DNA of 7,384 nucleotides, taken from the NCBI GenBank assembly GCA_021203425.1, contig JAJQBF010000062.1:1-7384 (forward strand), given 5' to 3'. Source of the stretch: Clostridiales bacterium (lineage in GTDB: Bacteria > Bacillota > Clostridia > Lachnospirales > CAG-274). Position numbers and translations under genes: made by a program. Of the stretch, positions 1-4,307 are shown piece after piece; position 1 is the stretch's first letter; every line of letters starts with the position of its first letter. The notes beneath the pieces were generated by a model. It saw nothing but the letters and a program-made list of their open reading frames with translations. It did not search any database and had not been told where the DNA came from.

Positions 1-41
1 GATATAGCTTTTAGCTATAGGAACGTATATTTTTTTTGAAT

Positions 42-70
42 TAGACATATACCTGTGTTTAGTTTAAAAT
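42..70 (+). promoter_or_regulatory. Probable sigma-A promoter of metA
   Basis: TAGACA at 42-47 (5 of 6 matches to the -35 consensus) is followed after 17 bp by TAAAAT at 65-70 (5 of 6 matches to the -10 consensus). Transcription would begin near 77, giving a leader of about 35 nt that contains the metA ribosome binding site. This placement also argues against translation starting at the upstream in-frame GTG at 55. The leader is too short to hold a SAM riboswitch or T-box. Another promoter could lie left of the window. Confidence 0.55.
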
Positions 71-111
71 ATAAAGAGATATACTATAATGCAAAAGAAG
101 GAATGTTGACT

Positions 112-1044
112 ATGCCGATAAAAGTTCAGGATAATCTCCCTGCTAAAAATGTTTTGGAAAATGAAAATATATTTGTTATGACGGAAAGCAGGGCCATGGG
201 GCAGAATATCCGTCCCCTTGAAATACTTATTTTAAATCTTATGCCCAAAAAAGAAGAAACAGAGGTTCAGCTTTTAAGACTTTTAAGCAATACCCCTCTC
301 CAGCTGAACATAAAATTTTTGCAGATGAAAAGCCATATTTCAAAAAACACAGAGGCTTCTCACCTTAAGACATTTTACAATGTTTTTGACGACATTAAAA
401 ATTTAAGATTTGACGGTATGATAATAACAGGGGCGCCGGTTGAGCTTATGGAGTTTGAAGAGGTCAACTACTGGCAGGAGCTGACAACGGTTATGGAGTG
501 GAGCAAAACCCACGTCACAAGCACATTCCACATCTGCTGGGGCGCTCAGGCCGGTCTTTACTATCATTACGGAATAAAAAAACGTATGCTTAAGGAAAAG
601 CTTTTCGGTGTTTACAAGCACACAAAGGTTTACAATCACGAAAACCTGTTAAGAGGCTTTGACGACCACTTTTATGCTCCTCACTCAAGATATACCGAGG
701 TCAGCCGCTATGACATAGAAAAAGTGCCCGGTTTAAATATTTTAAGTATGTCTGATAAAGCCGGTGTTTACATAGTTTCCGGTCAGGGCGGAAAGCAGTT
801 TTTTGTAATGGGTCATTCCGAATATGAAACAGACACCCTCAAAAACGAATATCTCAGAGACGTTGCAAAGGGACTTAAAATAAAAATTCCGGAAAATTAT
901 TTTAAAAATAACAATCCGGAAGGTGAAATAACAGCCCAGTGGAAGGCTCACTCAAGCCTTTTATATTCAAACTGGCTTAATTATTATGTTTATCAGATTA
1001 CGCCTTATAATCTGTATAACGAAGGCTTAAAAACCGACAATTAA
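112..1044 (+). CDS. metA: Homoserine O-acyltransferase MetA, predicted acetyl-CoA specific
   Basis: This cytosolic enzyme acylates the hydroxyl of L-homoserine, the committing step of methionine synthesis. The 310-residue product starts MPIK, as the family does, and has the usual family length. An AGAAGGA ribosome binding site at 96-102 lies 9 nt before the ATG; the in-frame GTG at 55 and ATG at 103 are poorly placed. Counting from this start, the family's functional residues fall at their standard positions: Cys142 (acyl-enzyme nucleophile, in HICWG), His235 and Glu237 (in GHSEYE), and Lys163, Ser192 and Arg249 (substrate contacts). Residue 111 is Glu, which in this family goes with acetyl-CoA, whereas Gly111 (E. 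coli) goes with succinyl-CoA. EC 2.3.1.31 is therefore more likely than 2.3.1.46. The last 18 bp overlap the 3' end of the convergent azlD gene. Identity is secure; acyl donor is an inference. Confidence 0.97.
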   Translation: MPIKVQDNLPAKNVLENENIFVMTESRAMGQNIRPLEILILNLMPKKEETEVQLLRLLSNTPLQLNIKFLQMKSHISKNTEASHLKTFYNVFDDIKNLRFDGMIITGAPVELMEFEEVNYWQELTTVMEWSKTHVTSTFHICWGAQAGLYYHYGIKKRMLKEKLFGVYKHTKVYNHENLLRGFDDHFYAPHSRYTEVSRYDIEKVPGLNILSMSDKAGVYIVSGQGGKQFFVMGHSEYETDTLKNEYLRDVAKGLKIKIPENYFKNNNPEGEITAQWKAHSSLLYSNWLNYYVYQITPYNLYNEGLKTDN

Positions 1045-1362
1045 AAATAAAACTTCTCTCACTATAAAAAGCTCAAATATAAGCACAACAGCCGTACAGC
1101 CTGCGGCAACGTAAAAAAGGCTCAGTCCGGCATATGCCGCCCCAATCCCTATAACAAGGGCAGCCGCCGCCGAAACAGGAGATTCCGTAGCCAATAGTAT
1201 AGCCGGAAAAGTCATAACCGCCAGGGTTACATAGGGAACATAATATAAAAATGATTTCAAAAACCGGTTTTCCGTTTTTCCCTTTATAAGTGTAAGGGGA
1301 ATAACCCTTACGGCATATGTTACGGCAGCCATTACAAATATGTAAATATATGAATTTTGCAT
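1027..1362 (-). CDS. azlD: AzlD-family branched-chain amino acid export subunit
   Basis: This 111-residue, very hydrophobic membrane protein has the family's N-terminal pattern: [11 protein letters not shown] near residues 16-26, then a [16 protein letters not shown] stretch near 33-48 leading into MTFPAIL. Hydrophobic segments at about 4-25, 34-58 and 65-100 suggest three or four helices. AzlD is known as the small partner of AzlC; the pair exports branched-chain amino acids (azaleucine resistance in Bacillus, BrnFE in Corynebacterium, which also exports methionine). The ATG is preceded by AAGGAGA (1369-1375) at 6 nt spacing. azlC normally lies directly upstream and often overlaps azlD, but here the upstream neighbour is LRR protein A, so this is an orphan or its partner is elsewhere. 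The 3' end overlaps metA by 18 bp. No convincing promoter of its own was found. Confidence 0.9.
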   Translation of the reverse strand: MQNSYIYIFVMAAVTYAVRVIPLTLIKGKTENRFLKSFLYYVPYVTLAVMTFPAILLATESPVSAAAALVIGIGAAYAGLSLFYVAAGCTAVVLIFELFIVREVLFLIVGF

Positions 1363-1396
1363 TGCTTATCTCCTTAGTATAGTGTAAATCGCAAAC

Positions 1397-1426
1397 ATAA
1401 CCGCGGTCCTTTAAGACTGCGGTTAT
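1397..1426. terminator. Hairpin terminator candidate after LRR protein A, possibly bidirectional
   Basis: ATAACCGCGGTC (1397-1408) and GACTGCGGTTAT (1415-1426) form a 12-bp stem with a 6-nt loop, 14 nt beyond the stop codon of LRR protein A. In plus-strand RNA the one imperfect position is a G-U pair and a U-rich tail follows. In minus-strand RNA it is a C-A mismatch and the U-tract is weak. It probably ends the LRR protein A transcript before azlD, and could also stop metA transcripts that have run through azlD. Confidence 0.5.
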
Positions 1427-1440
1427 ATTATTATTATATT

Positions 1441-4089
1441 TTAGCTTACCTTATAGGTCACAACACTGCTGTTTGTAAAACAGCTCCTTACGGTTATTGC
1501 TTTTACGGTTGTTCCGCTTGAAACAATTATCTGACCGTAAGAATCGGAGCAGAGTTTTTTGCCGTTTGTCATTGAGGGGGTCGAACCGTCTGTTGTGTAA
1601 TAAATATAACAGTTAGGCGTTGATGTTCTTATTGTAACCTTGCCTTCATCATATGTTATTACGGGAGCATTTATTGTGGGAATCTTCAAAATAAGTCTTG
1701 AAACATTGCTCCAAACTCCGTTATAATAAGCCCCTGCATAAATTGTACCGTAAAAATCTTCAAAAAGGACCGCTTCGCCGTTTTCAATACACTTATCTGA
1801 GGTTGTAAGGCTTGATGTTGTTGATGAATAATAAATCTTTGCCTTGCTTGTATTGCTCTTAGAGGTTACATTCCTGCCGCCGAAAACCCCCACAACCGTA
1901 AATGAGGTCGGATAAACCGTTCCGTCAAAAGCATTTGGCATACTGTATTCGGCAGCCTCACTGTTTGTAAAGCAGCTCCTTACGGCTATTGCCTTTATAA
2001 CATCGTCATCATTTACGCTAATCGTTCCGCCGTTTAAGCCCAAATTTGTTCCGTTTGAAAGACTCGGTGTCGTTCCGTCGGTTGTGTAATATATGTAAGC
2101 GGAAGGTGTTGACGACTTAATTGTCGCCTTCGTTCCGTTTGCCGTAATTGTCGGTGTATTTACAACGGGAATTTTCAAAATAAGCCTTGAAACATTACTC
2201 CATTTTCCGTCATAATATGCCTTTGCATATATCGTTCCGTAAAAATTTTCAAAAAGTACGGTTTCGCCGTTTGACACACAGATATCATCTGTTGTAATAT
2301 TCGAGGTTGTATATGAGTAGTAAATCTCTGCCATATAAGGCGTTGAAGAAAATTTTACATTTCTTCCCCCGAAAGCCCCCGTAACCTCAAATGAAGGAGG
2401 AGTGACGGTAACCGTCAAATAGCTTATGGTTACTCCCTTGGGGTAAAGGGAAACATCATCGGCCGCAGACCCTTCATAACAGTAAACCGTTGTTAAGCCG
2501 TTACAGGTTGTGAAAGCACCTTCCCCTATTGACGTAACCGTCGAAGGTATTGAAATCTCGGGAAGTCTTGAACAAAGCTGAAAAGCCCAGCAGCCGACAG
2601 ATGTTAAACCCTCGGTTAGACTGAGAGTATACAAAGCCGTACAGCCGGCAAAGGCATAGTCGCCCACACTTGTTACTGTTTCGGGAAGTGAAACTTTTGT
2701 CAGCGAAGTACAGCCGCTGAAAGCCGAATTTCCTATTGTTTTTTCTTCTGACCCCTTTAATATTGTCAGTGAAGACATATTCTTACAGCCGGCAAAAGCA
2801 TAATTGCCCACAGCCGTAACCGTACCCGGTATTGAAACACCGTTTATTGAAGAACAGTAACCGAAGGCATAATCCCCTATTGTTAACAAACCCTCATTTA
2901 AAGCAAGTGAAGTTAAAGCCGAATCATAGCTAAAAGCATCTTCTCCTATGCTTGTTACGGAACCGGGTATTTCAACAGCTTTTAAAGCAGTACATCTGTA
3001 AAAGGCATTTTTTTCTATTGAGGTTAAACCCTCTGACAGTGTAAGGTTCGCCAAAGTCTCACAGCCATTAAAAGCATTAGCCTTTATTACAGTTACTGTT
3101 GAAGGTATTACGGCGCTTTTTAATGCAGTGCAGTCTTTAAAGGCATTTGCCTCTATTATTTTTTCCGAACCCCATGTCTGTATTGTAAAAGATGTCATAG
3201 ATGTACAGCCTTCAAAAGCCCCGTTGCCGATTTTCGAAACAGCCGAGGGTATAGTTACTGAAGTAAAGCCTGTACACTTCATAAAAGCCTCATAGCCTAT
3301 TAAGTCTAAACCGTTAGGCAAACTTATCTCGGGCAAAGCATAGCAGTATTTAAAAGCATAATCCCCTACAGAAGTTACCGAAGAGGGGATATTTATTGAA
3401 GTTAAGCTTTTACAGCTTTGAAATGCCCCTTCGGGTATTTCCGCAATATTTGCGTTAATCGTTACTGTTGTCAAAGAGGAACGCCCGTAAAAAGCCCTTT
3501 CACCGAGACTTGTAACAGAGCTTGGAATTATTACTGACGTAAGACCTGAACAGCCGCTGAAAGCAGCTGTCTCTATTGTTGTTACCGATGTGGGAATCAT
3601 AACGCTTTTAAGACTTGAACAATTCCTAAAAGCATCTCCCCATATACTTGTAATTGCAGTACCTGAATATGAGGAAGGAATTACAGCCTCCGTAACCGTT
3701 GTGTCACAGCTTATAACCGCTCCCTCAGAAATGTCTATTGTAATATTTCCTCCTGTTACCGCATATACAACAATATTTTCCGTATCGATGACAACAAAAT
3801 CACCGCCGACAGCCTCTTCGGGAACAATGTCGGATTCACTCTCCGTCGGTTCTTCCGAGGTTTCTTCCTGTGTTTCTTCTGTTTCTTCTATAGTTTCGGC
3901 AGTCAAAATTTCAGCCGTTTCAAAATTTTCCATGTCGGTTTCTTCCGAATATTCTTCTTCCGAATATTCTTCTTCAGAATATTCGGAAATTTCCGTTTCG
4001 TCGGCTGTCTCCTCCGCAAAACCGGCGGTTATACTCGATAAAACCATAACAAGGGTTAAACCCAACCCCATAACACTCTTAAATTTCAT
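1441..4089 (-). CDS. Secreted BspA-like LRR protein with two A-B FN3/chitobiase-like module pairs (LRR protein A)
   Basis: This 882-residue protein is secreted by the Sec route: signal peptide 1-25 (cleavage after AGFA, before EE). An acidic low-complexity region follows to about 95, including a triple EYSEE repeat. Residues 132-536 hold about 17 TpLRR/BspA-type repeats of 23 residues (xIPxxVTxIGxxAFxxCxxLxx), closed by a cap YCxxGSxADDxSLYPxG at 537-551. The C-terminal part is two A-B pairs: A1 564-640, B1 641-718, A2 727-803, B2 805-882. B modules carry IYYTTDGxTPS, the signature of chitobiase/hexosaminidase C-terminal-like domains; A modules carry FGGRNV, FYGTIYAxAYY and WSNVSRLILKIP. No sortase motif, SLH domain or C-terminal anchor is visible. 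An AGGAGG site (4097-4102) lies 7 nt before the chosen ATG; a TTG at 4125 would lie in the leader without such a site. BspA-like proteins are surface adhesins in other bacteria; the ligand here is unknown. Confidence 0.9.
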   Translation of the reverse strand: MKFKSVMGLGLTLVMVLSSITAGFAEETADETEISEYSEEEYSEEEYSEETDMENFETAEILTAETIEETEETQEETSEEPTESESDIVPEEAVGGDFVVIDTENIVVYAVTGGNITIDISEGAVISCDTTVTEAVIPSSYSGTAITSIWGDAFRNCSSLKSVMIPTSVTTIETAAFSGCSGLTSVIIPSSVTSLGERAFYGRSSLTTVTINANIAEIPEGAFQSCKSLTSINIPSSVTSVGDYAFKYCYALPEISLPNGLDLIGYEAFMKCTGFTSVTIPSAVSKIGNGAFEGCTSMTSFTIQTWGSEKIIEANAFKDCTALKSAVIPSTVTVIKANAFNGCETLANLTLSEGLTSIEKNAFYRCTALKAVEIPGSVTSIGEDAFSYDSALTSLALNEGLLTIGDYAFGYCSSINGVSIPGTVTAVGNYAFAGCKNMSSLTILKGSEEKTIGNSAFSGCTSLTKVSLPETVTSVGDYAFAGCTALYTLSLTEGLTSVGCWAFQLCSRLPEISIPSTVTSIGEGAFTTCNGLTTVYCYEGSAADDVSLYPKGVTISYLTVTVTPPSFEVTGAFGGRNVKFSSTPYMAEIYYSYTTSNITTDDICVSNGETVLFENFYGTIYAKAYYDGKWSNVSRLILKIPVVNTPTITANGTKATIKSSTPSAYIYYTTDGTTPSLSNGTNLGLNGGTISVNDDDVIKAIAVRSCFTNSEAAEYSMPNAFDGTVYPTSFTVVGVFGGRNVTSKSNTSKAKIYYSSTTSSLTTSDKCIENGEAVLFEDFYGTIYAGAYYNGVWSNVSRLILKIPTINAPVITYDEGKVTIRTSTPNCYIYYTTDGSTPSMTNGKKLCSDSYGQIIVSSGTTVKAITVRSCFTNSSVVTYKVS
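1444..1911 (-). repeat. A2-B2 module pair of LRR protein A, DNA paralogue of 4311-4778
   Basis: This stretch and 4311-4778 encode nearly colinear A2-B2 module pairs that end three residues apart in sequence but at the same point (VVTYxVS then stop). Long runs of DNA are shared, for example around 1670-1790 and 4540-4660. The two A2-B2 pairs resemble each other more than either resembles the A1-B1 pair of its own protein. They form direct repeats about 2.87 kb apart that could support recombination. Confidence 0.75.
1936..2400 (-). repeat. A1-B1 module pair of LRR protein A
   Basis: Encodes residues 564-718, the first A-B pair. Landmarks are FGGRNVKF, FYGTIYAKAYY and WSNVSRLILKIP in A1, and YYTTDGTTPS and VRSCFTNS in B1. 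It is a diverged copy of the second pair at 1444-1911, joined by a short linker of about eight residues. Confidence 0.75.
2482..3258 (-). repeat. Higher-order LRR duplication, 140-residue (420-bp) period
   Basis: Within the LRR region, repeats 7-12 (residues 278-417, DNA 2839-3258) correspond in order to repeats 13-17 (from 418, DNA 2482-2838) at an exact 140-residue offset. The unusual repeat with a GSEK/GSEEK insertion starts at residues 302 and 442, the LPxTV-type repeats at 327 and 467, and the LxEGL repeats at 351 and 491. This points to duplication of a six-repeat block, not only single-repeat growth. Confidence 0.6.
3941..3985 (-). repeat. Three tandem 15-bp units encoding EYSEE
   Basis: The first two units (3941-3955 and 3956-3970) are identical and the third (3971-3985) differs at two bases. 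They lie in the acidic segment after the signal peptide of LRR protein A. Because the unit is a multiple of three, copy-number change would alter length without shifting the frame. Confidence 0.85.
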
Positions 4090-4158
4090 AAAAATTCCTC
4101 CTGTTTTTTTAAACAATATCTGCAAATCCTTAAATTACAAAACATTTATATCTTATTT

Positions 4159-4188
4159 ATTATAACCTATGTTTGTAATAAATGTCAA
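4159..4188 (-). promoter_or_regulatory. Consensus sigma-A promoter of LRR protein A
   Basis: On the minus strand a perfect TTGACA (4183-4188) is followed after 18 bp by a perfect TATAAT (4159-4164). Transcription would start near 4152, giving a leader of about 62 nt ending in the AGGAGG site. An A-rich run upstream of the -35 box (4202-4208) could aid promoter strength. The architecture matches that of LRR protein B. Confidence 0.85.
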
Positions 4189-4231
4189 TCTTCGCTTTCA
4201 ACTTTTTTTACAAATAGCATAATAATATGAC

Positions 4232-4269
4232 AAAACCGCCCCGGGATCATAAAATCCGAGGGCGGTTTC
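4232..4269 (-). terminator. Rho-independent terminator candidate of LRR protein B
   Basis: AAACCGCCC (4233-4241) pairs with GGGCGGTTT (4260-4268) over 9 bp. The stem extends inward through GGAT/ATCC with small bulges to a CATAAA loop. On the minus strand it lies about 40 nt after the stop at 4308 and is followed by TTTTG and an AT-rich stretch. The T-tract is short, so efficiency is uncertain. It separates LRR protein B from the promoter of LRR protein A. Confidence 0.7.
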
Positions 4270-4307
4270 AGATAAATAATCAGTTAAAATATCATTTAAT
4301 TATTCTG

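Noticed and set aside
3..37. Hairpin TATAGCT/AGCTATA (3-9, 13-19) with a T-run at 30-37, as a terminator of an upstream gene
   Set aside because: The stem is AT-rich and short, and the T-run is about 10 nt away from it; no upstream gene is in the window.
85..90. TATAAT as the metA -10 box
   Set aside because: It would start transcription at the ribosome binding site and has no -35 match at proper spacing; the 42-70 pair is better.
55..111. N-terminal extension of MetA from a GTG start at 55
   Set aside because: It lies upstream of the predicted transcription start, has no ribosome binding site, and the family begins MPIK at the ATG at 112.
403..951. Minus-strand ORFs inside metA (403-639 and 742-951)
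   Set aside because: They are antisense to a well-conserved enzyme and their products show no recognisable features.
1376..1386. TATACT/TACACT on the minus strand as an azlD promoter
   Set aside because: No -35 match at 16-18 bp spacing, and transcription would begin inside the ribosome binding site.
4090..4125. N-terminal extension of LRR protein A from a TTG at 4125
   Set aside because: It would place residues before a canonical signal peptide and has no ribosome binding site; AGGAGG at 4097-4102 clearly serves the ATG at 4089.
3590..4165. Plus-strand ORF of 191 codons opposite the 5' end of LRR protein A
   Set aside because: Its Ser/Val-rich composition is the mirror of the acidic Glu/Thr-rich segment on the other strand; it also runs across the promoter and ribosome binding site of LRR protein A.
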